DNA from: Candidatus Methylomirabilota bacterium
GTDB lineage: Bacteria > Methylomirabilota > Methylomirabilia > Methylomirabilales > CSP1-5
Reading direction: 5' to 3'
Length of the DNA stretch: 5,765 nucleotides
Assembly (NCBI GenBank): GCA_022615475.1
Contig: JAKEGQ010000089.1
Coordinates: forward strand, 1 to 5,765
Shown here: positions 1-5,765 of the stretch, piece after piece
Layout of the letters: each line of letters starts with the position of its first letter
Position numbering within the stretch: the stretch's first letter is position 1
Position numbers and translations under genes: made by a program
Notes under the pieces: model-generated
What the model saw: only the letters and a program-made list of their open reading frames with translations
What the model was told of the DNA's origin: nothing
Databases searched by the model: none

Positions 1-162
1 CCTGATGCCTCCTTCGTTGAGGATCTGGGGGCTGACTCGTTGGATACCGTAGAATTGATCATGGTCCTGGAAGAGGAATTCGGGATTGAGATTCCAGACG
101 AGGACGCGGAGAAGATCGTTCACGTCAAGGATGCCGTACAGTATATCAAGGATCGTATCTGA
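1..162 (+). CDS. acpP: Acyl carrier protein, 3' part only
   Basis: This is the C-terminal 53 residues of acyl carrier protein; the 5' end lies outside the window. The protein carries growing fatty acyl chains on a 4'-phosphopantetheine arm in the cytosol during type II fatty acid synthesis. The attachment site is visible as the GADSLDTVEL motif, with the modified serine at residue 13 of the visible part. It is followed by the very acidic recognition helix (MVLEEEFGIEIPDEDAEKI) that docks with partner enzymes, and a final helix ending KDAVQYIKDRI before TGA. ACPs are usually about 75-80 residues, so roughly 25 N-terminal residues are missing, and the C-terminus is at the normal place. The gene is followed after 33 bases by fabF on the same strand, the classical acpP-fabF pair. 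Identification is firm. Confidence 0.97.
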   Translation, partial: PDASFVEDLGADSLDTVELIMVLEEEFGIEIPDEDAEKIVHVKDAVQYIKDRI

Positions 163-193
163 GCTCGGGGACAGCCCAGCTCGCGGGGAGCTG
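161..193 (+). promoter_or_regulatory. Two competing hairpins in the acpP-fabF gap, one covering the fabF ribosome binding site
   Basis: Two stems share the segment 177-182 and cannot form together. The upstream one pairs GAGCT (161-165) and GGG (167-169) with CCC (175-177) and AGCTC (178-182), leaving C166 bulged and a five-base loop. The downstream one pairs CAGCTC (177-182) with GAGCTG (188-193) around the loop GCGGG. The fabF Shine-Dalgarno GGGGAG (185-190) lies partly in the loop and partly in the 3' arm of the downstream stem, so that form would limit initiation. The pairing is seen directly. A role in setting the ACP:FabF ratio, or coupling to ribosomes terminating at the acpP stop (160-162), is inference, and short stems arise easily in GC-rich DNA. 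Confidence 0.4.
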
Positions 194-195
194 TG

Positions 196-1434
196 ATGAG
201 GCGTGTGGTGGTGACGGGGGTGGGAGTTGTCTCTCCCATCGGGATCGGCATCGATCCTTTTTGGAAGGCCCTCGTGAGCGGCACCTCGGGGGTGAGGCGG
301 ATCACGCGCTTTGACCCGACCGGTCACGACTGTCAGATCGCAGCGGAAGTGAAGGACTTCGATCCCGTGCAGTGGATCGAGAAGAAAGAAGTCCGCAAGA
401 TGGATCTCTTCGTCCAGTACGCGTTGGCGGCGGCCATGATGGCGGTCGAGGATAGCCAGCTGAAGGTGGCCGACGAGAGGCCAGATCGGATCGGGGTGTT
501 GGTGGGGACGGGGATGGGTGGGATCCCGATGCTCGTGGAACAGCACCGGATTCTCTTGGAGAAGGGGCCGGACCGGGTGAGTCCGTTCTTCATCCCCGGC
601 ATCATTACGAACATGGCTTCAGGGCGGATCTCCATGCAGGTCGGGGCCAAAGGCCCCAATTCCTGCGTCTCCACGGCCTGTGCCACGGGCAATCACGCTA
701 TTGGGGATTCCTTCCGCATCATCCAGCGGGGGGAAGCGGACATCATGCTGGCCGGGGGGACTGAGGCGGTGATCGCCCCCTTGTGCGTCGCCGGGTTCAG
801 CAACTGCAAAGCCCTCTCGACCCGGAACAACGAACCGGAACGGGCCAGCCGTCCCTTCGATAAAGAGCGCGACGGCTTTGTCATGGGCGAGGGTGCCGCG
901 GTGCTGATCGTGGAGGCGCTAGACCATGCCTTAGACAGGGGAGCGAGGATCTATGCGGAGGTGATCGGATACGCGATGAGCGCGGATGCCTATCACGTGA
1001 CCGCTCCGGCTCCCGCAGGGGAGGGGGCAGTCCAATCGATGCAGGGAGCCCTCCAGGATGCCGGCCTTGCTCCGGAGGCGGTGGACTACATCAATGCCCA
1101 CGGGACCTCCACGCCCTACAATGACGCCAATGAGACACTGGCGATCAAAACCGTCTTCGGGGAGCACGCGTATCGGCTGGCGGTCAGCTCCATCAAATCG
1201 ATGATCGGGCACACGCTGGGGGCCGCCGGGGCGATTGAGGCGGCGGCGACAGTCTTGTCGCTCACGCATGGGATCCTCCCGCCGACGATCAACTACGAAA
1301 ACCCCGACCCCGACTGCGACCTGGACTACGTTCCAAACAAGGCGCGAGAGCTTCCGATCCGGGTCGCCCTCAACAACTCCTTCGGCTTCGGGGGAACGAA
1401 CGCCACAACGGCCTTCCGCCGTTACGACGAGTAG
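196..1434 (+). CDS. fabF: 3-oxoacyl-[acyl-carrier-protein] synthase II (KAS II)
   Basis: This condensing enzyme elongates acyl-ACP by decarboxylative Claisen condensation with malonyl-ACP in the cytosol. The 412-residue length is typical of FabF. The N-terminus MRRVVVTGVGVVSPIG is the family's usual opening. The catalytic cysteine lies in STACATGNHAIG (Cys162), the two catalytic histidines in NAHGTSTPYND (His302) and SMIGHTLGAAGA (His339), with the conserved lysine at 334. The glycine-rich FGFGGTN loop near residues 396-402 contains the gatekeeper phenylalanine (398). These match a KAS II rather than FabH, which lacks the Cys-His-His arrangement. I chose ATG at 196 because GGGGAG (185-190) sits five bases upstream; the GTG at 193 would leave only two bases. 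The gene follows acpP, consistent with a fab cluster that lies mostly to the left of the window. All catalytic residues are intact. Confidence 0.96.
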   Translation: MRRVVVTGVGVVSPIGIGIDPFWKALVSGTSGVRRITRFDPTGHDCQIAAEVKDFDPVQWIEKKEVRKMDLFVQYALAAAMMAVEDSQLKVADERPDRIGVLVGTGMGGIPMLVEQHRILLEKGPDRVSPFFIPGIITNMASGRISMQVGAKGPNSCVSTACATGNHAIGDSFRIIQRGEADIMLAGGTEAVIAPLCVAGFSNCKALSTRNNEPERASRPFDKERDGFVMGEGAAVLIVEALDHALDRGARIYAEVIGYAMSADAYHVTAPAPAGEGAVQSMQGALQDAGLAPEAVDYINAHGTSTPYNDANETLAIKTVFGEHAYRLAVSSIKSMIGHTLGAAGAIEAAATVLSLTHGILPPTINYENPDPDCDLDYVPNKARELPIRVALNNSFGFGGTNATTAFRRYDE

Positions 1435-1467
1435 TCAGCCCGCCTCCTTCCCCTTCTGCATCAACTC

Positions 1468-1509
1468 CGCGGTCCGGCTTATCGGCGAACCGCGCCCGAC
1501 TGCCATTTT
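1468..1509 (+). terminator. Weak candidate intrinsic terminator of fabF in the convergent gap
   Basis: In the 76-base gap between the ends of fabF and the opposing gene, CGCGGTCCG (1468-1476) pairs with CGG (1483-1485) and ACCGCG (1489-1494), leaving a three-base bulge CGA and a six-base loop GCTTAT. A short T-run (TTTT, 1506-1509) follows, but only about 11 bases after the stem, which is too far for a textbook Rho-independent terminator. On the opposite strand no T-run follows the stem, so it would not obviously end the riboflavin transcript. It may act with Rho or only as an mRNA 3'-end stabiliser. Confidence 0.35.
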
Positions 1510-1510
1510 C

Positions 1511-1999
1511 TCACCGGGCCCGTCCGGATGATTCCAGCCGGCCTTCATCCTCATCGGGGAGGAAGGTGATCTTCGGAGACACGGCCGACTGCTCTCCTGA
1601 GGTTCGCAGCGCGGCCGAGAAGAGATCAATCACCTCTTGGGCCCTGGTGTCCGGTGAGTCCGGCACGACGATGCGGACGTCTCGGGCGTGCAGATCGTGG
1701 AGGAGGCTCTGGAGGTGTCTCGCGGCGGAGCGAAGCGTCGAAGTGTTGACCCCTGCTCGCGCCCCGAGCCCGAGCACCAGGATCTTTTCGACCTGAAACT
1801 TGCCAGAGGGGTGGAAGAGGGCGGCGCTCCCCAAGCCACCCGTGAACTTCCCGTCCACCGTGAGCCGAGACACGGCTCCCGCGAGATACCAGTCAACCTT
1901 CCCGAGGGTATGCCTGGGCACGGGGACATCCTGGTAATGGAACAGGACCAGCACCTCGCCGCGAATTTCTTCGACGGGGTCGAGGGGTGGGGGGGTCAT
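1511..1999 (-). CDS. Free-standing M17 (leucyl aminopeptidase) N-terminal domain protein
   Basis: The 162-residue product resembles the N-terminal domain of M17 leucyl aminopeptidases (PepA family). It has an early strand EVLVLFHYQDV (15-25), then a block GKVDWYLAGAVSRL (33-46) and KFTGGLGSAALFHPSGK (51-67), then the typical VEKILVLGLGAR strand and turn (70-81). An amphipathic helix and VRIVVPDSP (108-116) follow. The catalytic domain that would carry the two-metal site is absent. The protein stops where that domain would begin, and only 76 bases separate its stop from fabF. It is therefore unlikely to be a peptidase; a binding or regulatory role is possible but unproven. I chose ATG at 1999 because it overlaps the nusB stop as ATGA; in-frame codons further upstream are inside nusB and do not resemble the family. 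Family assignment is fairly sure, function unknown. Confidence 0.75.
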   Translation of the reverse strand: MTPPPLDPVEEIRGEVLVLFHYQDVPVPRHTLGKVDWYLAGAVSRLTVDGKFTGGLGSAALFHPSGKFQVEKILVLGLGARAGVNTSTLRSAARHLQSLLHDLHARDVRIVVPDSPDTRAQEVIDLFSAALRTSGEQSAVSPKITFLPDEDEGRLESSGRAR

Positions 2000-2030
2000 C
2001 GTTCGGCGGCTTCCAAGAGGGGGGGGCGGG
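1984..2030 (+). repeat. Cluster of G homopolymer runs at the nusB / M17-N junction
   Basis: On the + strand there are runs of 4 G (1984-1987), 7 G (1989-1995), 8 G (2019-2026) and 3 G (2028-2030). On the coding (-) strand they are C-tracts: the 8-base tract encodes the Arg-Pro-Pro-Leu near the end of NusB, and the 7-base tract encodes residues 2-4 (Thr-Pro-Pro) of the M17-N protein. Four runs of three or more G could in principle form a G-quadruplex on the template strand, but the middle loop would be 23 bases, which is long. Confidence 0.45.
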
Positions 2031-2427
2031 TGATGGCGCGGATCCGATCCAGGATCCCGTTGACGAAACGGCTGGAATCCTCGCTGCCATACTGCTTGGC
2101 GATCTCGATGGCCTCGTTGAGGATGACCTTTTCCGGGATGTCCTTGCGGAAGAGGAGCTCGTAGGTTGCCACGCGGAGGATGTTGCGCTCCACCAAGGCG
2201 ATCCGTGAGAAGGTCCAATGCTCGGCGTGGCTGGCAATGAGACTGTCGATCTCTTCGCGATGCGTGACGACTCCCGCGACGAGGTCCTCGGCGAAGGCCT
2301 GAACCTCCGGCGGGCAGAGATGATCCGCCCAGTAGGCACGAGAGACCTCCGGAAGCTTCCCGGACCGGAACTCGAGCTGGTACAGGATGCTCAGGGCAGC
2401 CTCACGGGCGCGTCGCCGTTTACCCAT
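1996..2427 (-). CDS. nusB: Transcription antitermination factor NusB
   Basis: NusB binds boxA RNA together with NusE (ribosomal protein S10) and supports antitermination on rRNA operons. The 143-residue all-helical protein is the normal size for the family (E. coli about 139). It begins with the basic RNA-binding stretch MGKRRRAREAALSILYQLE and contains the conserved C-terminal block: ALVERNILRVATYELLF (about residues 77-93), IPEKVILNEAIEIAKQYG (96-113) and SSRFVNGILDRI (116-127). ATG at 2427 was chosen because GAGG lies five bases upstream and this matches the family N-terminus; a GTG at 2454 would add nine residues and overlap ribH. The gene starts one base after the ribH stop, and its own TGA overlaps the next ATG by four bases, so ribH, nusB and the M17-N gene are probably co-translated from one message. 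Confidence 0.95.
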   Translation of the reverse strand: MGKRRRAREAALSILYQLEFRSGKLPEVSRAYWADHLCPPEVQAFAEDLVAGVVTHREEIDSLIASHAEHWTFSRIALVERNILRVATYELLFRKDIPEKVILNEAIEIAKQYGSEDSSRFVNGILDRIRAITRPPLLEAAER

Positions 2428-2428
2428 T

Positions 2429-2929
2429 CTATCCTCTTCGCCCGCGGCCTTCACCCTGCTCCTTGTCGAGCTGCATGAAGAGATGGGCCATCTCGATGGC
2501 GGCCAGGGCCGCCTCGAACCCCTTGTTGCCGAGCTTCGTGCCCGCCCGCTCGATTGCCTGCTCGATGGTATCAGCGGTGATCACGCCGAAGATGGTCGGC
2601 ACGCCGGTCTTCAGCGCTACGGCCGCGACACCCCTGGCGGCCTCGCCCGCGATATAGTCGAAGTGTGGGGTGGCACCGCGGATCACCGCCCCCAGACAGA
2701 TGACGGCATCGTACCGGCGCGTCGAGGCCAGACGCTCCGCAGTCACCGGGATCTCAAAGGCGCCGGGCACCTTGACGACGTCGATTGTATCCGGATCCGC
2801 GCCGTGGCGCACGAGGGCGTCCAGGGCCCCCTCGAGGAGCCTGGTCGTGATGAACTCATTGAAACGGCTGAGGACGATCGCGAAGGAAAATCCCTGGGCC
2901 GACAGCTGTCCCTCGAAATTCCGTGACAT
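2429..2929 (-). CDS. ribH: 6,7-dimethyl-8-ribityllumazine synthase
   Basis: RibH condenses 5-amino-6-ribitylaminouracil with 3,4-dihydroxy-2-butanone 4-phosphate to make lumazine, the penultimate riboflavin step; family members assemble as pentamers or 60-subunit shells. Diagnostic motifs are all present: SRFNEFIT (21-28, substrate-stacking Phe22), VPGAFEIP (54-61), GAVIRGATPHFDY (80-92, with the catalytic His89), GVPTIFGVITADTIEQA (109-125) with the phosphate-binding Arg128 just after, and LGNKG (133-137). The length, 166 residues, is slightly longer than usual because of a charged, glycine- and arginine-rich tail (DKEQGEGRGRRG) after the last helix. The start is ATG at 2929, with a strong GGAGG Shine-Dalgarno at 2934-2938. 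The gene lies 14 bases after ribBA and one base before nusB. Confidence 0.97.
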   Translation of the reverse strand: MSRNFEGQLSAQGFSFAIVLSRFNEFITTRLLEGALDALVRHGADPDTIDVVKVPGAFEIPVTAERLASTRRYDAVICLGAVIRGATPHFDYIAGEAARGVAAVALKTGVPTIFGVITADTIEQAIERAGTKLGNKGFEAALAAIEMAHLFMQLDKEQGEGRGRRG

Positions 2930-2933
2930 GATT

Positions 2934-2938
2934 CCTCC
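2934..2938 (-). promoter_or_regulatory. Strong ribosome binding site of ribH
   Basis: GGAGG on the minus strand lies four bases before the ribH ATG, inside the 14-base ribBA-ribH gap. It is the best Shine-Dalgarno in the rib run, fitting a need for many RibH subunits relative to its neighbours; the stoichiometry argument is inference. Confidence 0.7.
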
Positions 2939-2943
2939 GTGGC

Positions 2944-4161
2944 CTACCCGTGCCCTCCGCTGATGCGGTGGAGCAGGTGACCCAGCTTCTGTTGCTTGGC
3001 TGCAAGGTAGTCTCGGTTTTCCGGCCCCGGCTGGACTTCCAGGGGGATGCGCTCGACGATGCGAAGCCCGTATCCCTCAAGGCCCACTATCTTACCGGGA
3101 TTGTTGGTGAGGAGGCGCATTGTGCTCACCCCGAGATCGACCAGCACCTGAGCGCCGATCCCGTAATCGCGGAGATCCGGCTTGAAGCCCAGCTTTTCGT
3201 TCGCCTCCACCGTGTCATACCCTTGATCCTGCAGTTCATACGCCCGGAACTTGTCGGCGAGTCCGATGCCGCGCCCCTCCTGGCGCATGTAGAGGAACAC
3301 GCCTCTGCCTTCCGCGGCAATCAGGGCTAACGCCCGATCCATCTGCGGACCGCAGTCGCAGCGCAGAGAGCCAAAAACATCGCCCGTCAGGCATTCGGAA
3401 TGCACGCGGACCAGCACCTCATCGGCCGGGGTGATGTCCCCGAGGGTCAGGGCCAGGTGCTGATCGTGGCCGACCAGACTCTGGTAGAGGAGGGCGCGGA
3501 AGGTCCCGTGACGCGTGGGGACGGCGGCCGCCGCAACCCGCCGGACCAGCTTTTCGCGCCGCATCCGGAACCGAATCAGGTCCTGCACCGTGATCACGCG
3601 AAGGCCGTGGCGGCTGGCGAACTCAAAGAGCTGGGGGACCCGGGCCATGCTCCCGTCCTCGTTCATGATCTCGCAGATCACCCCGGCCGGATAGAGTCCC
3701 GCGAGCCGGCTCAGGTCCAGTGCCGCTTCAGTCTGGCCAGCCCGGGCGAGGACGCCCCCCTCGCGTGCCCGCAGGGGAAAGATGTGGCCAGGCACCGTCA
3801 GGTCCTCCGCCCTCGTCTTCGGGTCCACGAGGGCCCGGATTGTCGTGGCCCTGTCCTGGGCTGAGACTCCGCTCGTGATGCCCCGCCGGGCCTCGACCGA
3901 GACGCAGAAGGCGGTGTCGTAGAGCGAGGTGTTCTCCGAGACCATCAGCGGGATGTGCAGCTCGTCGAGGCGCCCGCCCGGAAGGGAGACACAGATAAGG
4001 CCGCGCCCTTCTCTCGCCATGAAGTTAATCGCCTCCGGGGTGATCCGCTCGGCGGCCATCGTCAGGTCCCCTTCGTTTTCCCGGTCCTCGTCATCGACGA
4101 CGATCACCATTCGCCCGTCTCGGATCTCTTTGATGGCGCTTTCGATCACGTCAAAAGCCAT
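2944..4161 (-). CDS. ribBA: Bifunctional 3,4-dihydroxy-2-butanone 4-phosphate synthase / GTP cyclohydrolase II
   Basis: One cytosolic polypeptide supplies both branches of riboflavin synthesis. The RibB half (about 1-200) converts ribulose 5-phosphate to dihydroxybutanone phosphate plus formate. The RibA half (about 206-405) opens GTP to the diaminopyrimidine. RibB motifs: DDEDRENEGDL (23-33, with Glu28 and Asp32), VPGHIFPL (123-130, His126) and ICEIMNEDGSMAR (162-174, Glu164). At the position of the metal-ligand histidine in the usual GHTEA motif this protein has Gln143 (AGQTEA). RibA motifs: the zinc cysteines in CLTGDVFGSLRCDCG (Cys257, Cys268, Cys270), YMRQEGRGIGL (291-301), PDLRDYGIGAQ (328-338, with catalytic Asp329 and Arg331) and LLTNNPGK (350-357). 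The length, 405 residues, is normal for the fusion. ATG at 4161 has GGGAG six bases upstream (4168-4172), 19 bases after the ribE stop. Confidence 0.97.
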   Translation of the reverse strand: MAFDVIESAIKEIRDGRMVIVVDDEDRENEGDLTMAAERITPEAINFMAREGRGLICVSLPGGRLDELHIPLMVSENTSLYDTAFCVSVEARRGITSGVSAQDRATTIRALVDPKTRAEDLTVPGHIFPLRAREGGVLARAGQTEAALDLSRLAGLYPAGVICEIMNEDGSMARVPQLFEFASRHGLRVITVQDLIRFRMRREKLVRRVAAAAVPTRHGTFRALLYQSLVGHDQHLALTLGDITPADEVLVRVHSECLTGDVFGSLRCDCGPQMDRALALIAAEGRGVFLYMRQEGRGIGLADKFRAYELQDQGYDTVEANEKLGFKPDLRDYGIGAQVLVDLGVSTMRLLTNNPGKIVGLEGYGLRIVERIPLEVQPGPENRDYLAAKQQKLGHLLHRISGGHG

Positions 4162-4180
4162 GGGTATCTCCCGGCCCGAT

Positions 4181-4828
4181 CTACGCGAACCCCTGCTCGC
4201 GGAGGAATTGCGCAGTCAGGAGAGATCGATCCCGCATGATCTGACTGGAGAGGAGTCGTTCGAGATAGCGACTCAATACATCTACTTCTATATTGACGAG
4301 ACTGCCGGGCCCCTTCCACCCGAGGGTCGTGATCGCCAGCGTGTGGGGGACAAGGCACACGGAGAAGGCCTCTTGCGAGACCTCGACGAGGGTGAGGCTC
4401 ACTCCGTCGACGGCGATCGACCCTTTCGGCGCCAGGTAGATGTCCAGGGCAGGTGGAACGCCGATCCACATCCATAGGGAATCTCCCGCGGGCTGCCGCC
4501 GGATGGTCCGGCCGACCCCGTCCACATGCCCGGTCACGAAATGCCCTCCAAGGCGATCGCCCACCTTGAGCGGCCGCTCCAGATTGACGCGATCTTCGAG
4601 CTTGAGGTCACCGAGCGTGGTCACCGCGAGGGTCTCGGAGGAGAGGTCCGTGGTGAAGGCAGCCCCGTCGCCCTGGACCACCGTGAGACAGGCCCCGTTC
4701 ACGGCGATGCTTTCTCCAACGGTGAGATCCGGGAGTCGCGTCCCCGTCTCGATGGTCAGGCGCGCTCCGGCCTCACCTCGCGTGAGGGCGATCACTCGTC
4801 CTTGAGTTTCAATGATGCCGGTAAACAT
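4181..4828 (-). CDS. ribE: Riboflavin synthase, alpha subunit
   Basis: Riboflavin synthase dismutates two molecules of 6,7-dimethyl-8-ribityllumazine to riboflavin and the pyrimidine that RibH reuses. The 215-residue protein shows the two homologous lumazine-binding barrels expected. The first begins with the invariant MFTGIIETQG and contains GESIAVNGACLTVV (38-51). The second begins LGGHFVTGHVDGVG (93-106) and contains the matching KGSIAVDGVSLTLVEV (135-150) and VPHTLAITTLG (160-170). A C-terminal helix (about 183-212) fits the trimerisation helix. ATG at 4828 is fixed by the family N-terminus. It lies four bases after the ribD stop, and only weak Shine-Dalgarno-like bases (GCGAG) precede it, so reinitiation after ribD is likely. 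The symbol follows the ribD-ribE-ribBA-ribH naming; Gram-positive workers use ribB and E. coli workers ribC for the same enzyme. Confidence 0.97.
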   Translation of the reverse strand: MFTGIIETQGRVIALTRGEAGARLTIETGTRLPDLTVGESIAVNGACLTVVQGDGAAFTTDLSSETLAVTTLGDLKLEDRVNLERPLKVGDRLGGHFVTGHVDGVGRTIRRQPAGDSLWMWIGVPPALDIYLAPKGSIAVDGVSLTLVEVSQEAFSVCLVPHTLAITTLGWKGPGSLVNIEVDVLSRYLERLLSSQIMRDRSLLTAQFLREQGFA

Positions 4829-4832
4829 CTCG

Positions 4833-5765
4833 CTACGGCGCCACCCGGGAGGGCGGTTCGCTCAGGTAGCCCTCGACGACACAATCATCCCCGATGCGCT
4901 CCACGGTCAGCTGCTTGACGCGAAGGGCATCCACCAGCTTCTCGGCCCCTTCCCCTTGCAGGAGCATGGGGGCCCTCTTGCCACCAATCAGGAGAGGGGC
5001 CAGCATCAGGATCACCTTGTCCACGACCCCCGCCTCAAGCGCGGAGGTGGCCAATCTTCCCCCTCCCTCGATCATGACCGAAGTGATCTCGCGGCGTCCT
5101 AACTCACGGACCAGGTCGGGAAGGGAAACCCCTCCTTCGCCGGATGGGAGCACCGTGACCTCCACCCCGTGCTCTTCGAGTCTCAGGAGGCGAGCGCGGG
5201 AGATTCGGGCGGAGGTGGCCACCAGCACCGGACGCGACCCACTCCGCAAGAGGCGCGCCGTGAGCGGAAGGCGGCCTCGGCTGTCGACGATCACCCGCAA
5301 AGGATCGTGTCCCTCCCCCCCATCCAACCGGGTCGTGAGCATGGGGTCATCCCGCAGGACCGTCCCGATGCCGACCACGACCGCATCCACCGCGTTGCGA
5401 AGCTCGTGGACCCGACGCCTGGCCTGCTCGCCGGTGATCCATTGCGAGTCGCCGGTCCGCGTGGCGAGCTTGCCGTCCAGGCTCATGGCGGCCTTGAGGA
5501 TGACCAGCGGTTCTCCGGTCCGAATGTATTTGAAATATGCCTCGTTCAGACGAACGGCCTCTTCCTCGAGCAGCCCCACCTCGACCTCGATCCCGGCCTC
5601 TCGAAGCCTCTGCACGCCGCGGCCTGCCACGGCCGGGTTGGGATCGTATGTCGCTGCGACCACGTTTGCCACTCCGGCGTGAATCAGGGCGTCGGCGCAG
5701 GGAGGCGTCTTCCCGAAATGGGCACACGGCTCGAGCGTGACGTAGCACGTCGCTCCCGTAGCCTC
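4833..5765 (-). CDS. ribD: Bifunctional diaminohydroxyphosphoribosylaminopyrimidine deaminase / 5-amino-6-(5-phosphoribosylamino)uracil reductase, 5' end missing
   Basis: RibD performs the second and third steps of riboflavin synthesis: zinc-dependent deamination of the pyrimidine ring and NADPH-dependent reduction of the ribosyl side chain. The open frame runs off the right edge, giving 310 visible residues. The first 50 hold the end of the deaminase domain, with the zinc cysteines in TLEPCAHFGKTPPCADAL (visible residues 14 and 23); the His-Ala-Glu part of the active site would be just outside the window. The reductase domain follows, with LKAAMSLDGKLA (90-101), GDSQWITG (105-112), GIGTVLRDDP (132-141), MIEGGGRLATSAL (231-243) and APLLIGG (256-262). 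A GTG at 5672 is not the true start because conserved deaminase sequence continues upstream of it. RibD is the first rib gene in the visible order, so promoter and any FMN riboswitch should lie beyond 5765. Confidence 0.96.
   Translation of the reverse strand, partial: EATGATCYVTLEPCAHFGKTPPCADALIHAGVANVVAATYDPNPAVAGRGVQRLREAGIEVEVGLLEEEAVRLNEAYFKYIRTGEPLVILKAAMSLDGKLATRTGDSQWITGEQARRRVHELRNAVDAVVVGIGTVLRDDPMLTTRLDGGEGHDPLRVIVDSRGRLPLTARLLRSGSRPVLVATSARISRARLLRLEEHGVEVTVLPSGEGGVSLPDLVRELGRREITSVMIEGGGRLATSALEAGVVDKVILMLAPLLIGGKRAPMLLQGEGAEKLVDALRVKQLTVERIGDDCVVEGYLSEPPSRVAP

Noticed and set aside
1435..1506. A 23-codon minus-strand frame starting ATG at 1506, just after the M17-N stop, with GGTGAG upstream and a stop directly abutting the fabF stop.
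   Set aside because: It is very short, has no recognisable family and a composition expected by chance; its Shine-Dalgarno-like bases are part of the preceding coding sequence. Conservation in relatives would be needed to revive it.
2000..2218. N-terminal extension of the M17-N frame up to 2218, inside nusB.
   Set aside because: The extra 73 residues are a His, Pro, Arg and Gly-rich out-of-frame reading of nusB with no domain resemblance; the ATGA overlap start at 1999 fits the family.
2428..2454. Upstream GTG start that would extend NusB by nine residues.
   Set aside because: It would overlap ribH, and the downstream ATG at 2427 has a well-spaced GAGG and matches the family N-terminus.
2387..2926. 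A 179-codon open frame on the + strand opposite ribH and nusB.
   Set aside because: It is antisense to well-identified genes, has no family resemblance, and long shadow frames are expected in GC-rich coding DNA.
4894..5682. A 262-codon open frame on the + strand opposite ribD.
   Set aside because: It is rich in Ser, Arg, Thr and Pro, as expected for the complement of GC-rich coding sequence; ribD on the other strand is unmistakable.
4829..5765. Possible FMN riboswitch within the visible rib region.
   Set aside because: All of this stretch but the four-base gap before ribE is ribD coding sequence, and none of the inter-gene gaps is long enough to hold the element; it could only lie upstream of ribD, outside the window.

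Overview
The window is a GC-rich stretch of bacterial chromosome carrying housekeeping genes. It is densely packed with short intergenic gaps. A 4-base gene overlap, one-base and few-base gaps and purine-rich ribosome binding sites all point to a bacterium. The protein sequences suggest a lineage outside the classical model phyla, something like the NC10/Methylomirabilota, Rokubacteria or deltaproteobacterial-type groups. That placement is an impression from sequence character, not a phylogenetic result. I see no insertion sequence, tRNA, rRNA, CRISPR array, phage gene or attachment site, and no gene-free stretch longer than about 80 bases.

Layout. On the + strand (1-1434) lie the 3' end of acpP (acyl carrier protein) and the complete fabF (3-oxoacyl-ACP synthase II). 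The 33-base gap between them can form two mutually exclusive hairpins, one of which hides the fabF ribosome binding site. The 76-base convergent gap at 1435-1510 holds a bulged hairpin followed by a short T-run, a weak terminator candidate for fabF.

On the - strand (5765 down to 1511) is a compact run read in the order ribD (5' end cut by the window), ribE, ribBA, ribH, nusB, and a small gene for a free-standing N-terminal domain of the M17 leucyl aminopeptidase family. The rib genes together cover the riboflavin pathway from GTP and ribulose 5-phosphate to riboflavin. RibBA makes both starting branches, RibD does the deamination and reduction, RibH makes lumazine, and RibE dismutates lumazine to riboflavin. 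The dephosphorylation step has no gene here, as is usual. nusB, the antitermination factor, follows ribH by one base, a common bacterial neighbourhood. The promoter and any FMN riboswitch would lie upstream of ribD, outside the window.

Most of the content is ordinary. The points worth a second look are the solitary M17 N-domain gene translationally coupled to nusB, a His-to-Gln change at a metal-ligand position in the RibB half of RibBA, the switch-like hairpins before fabF, and two long C-tracts (G on the + strand) around the nusB/M17-N junction. I found no convincing evidence of an undescribed multi-gene system.
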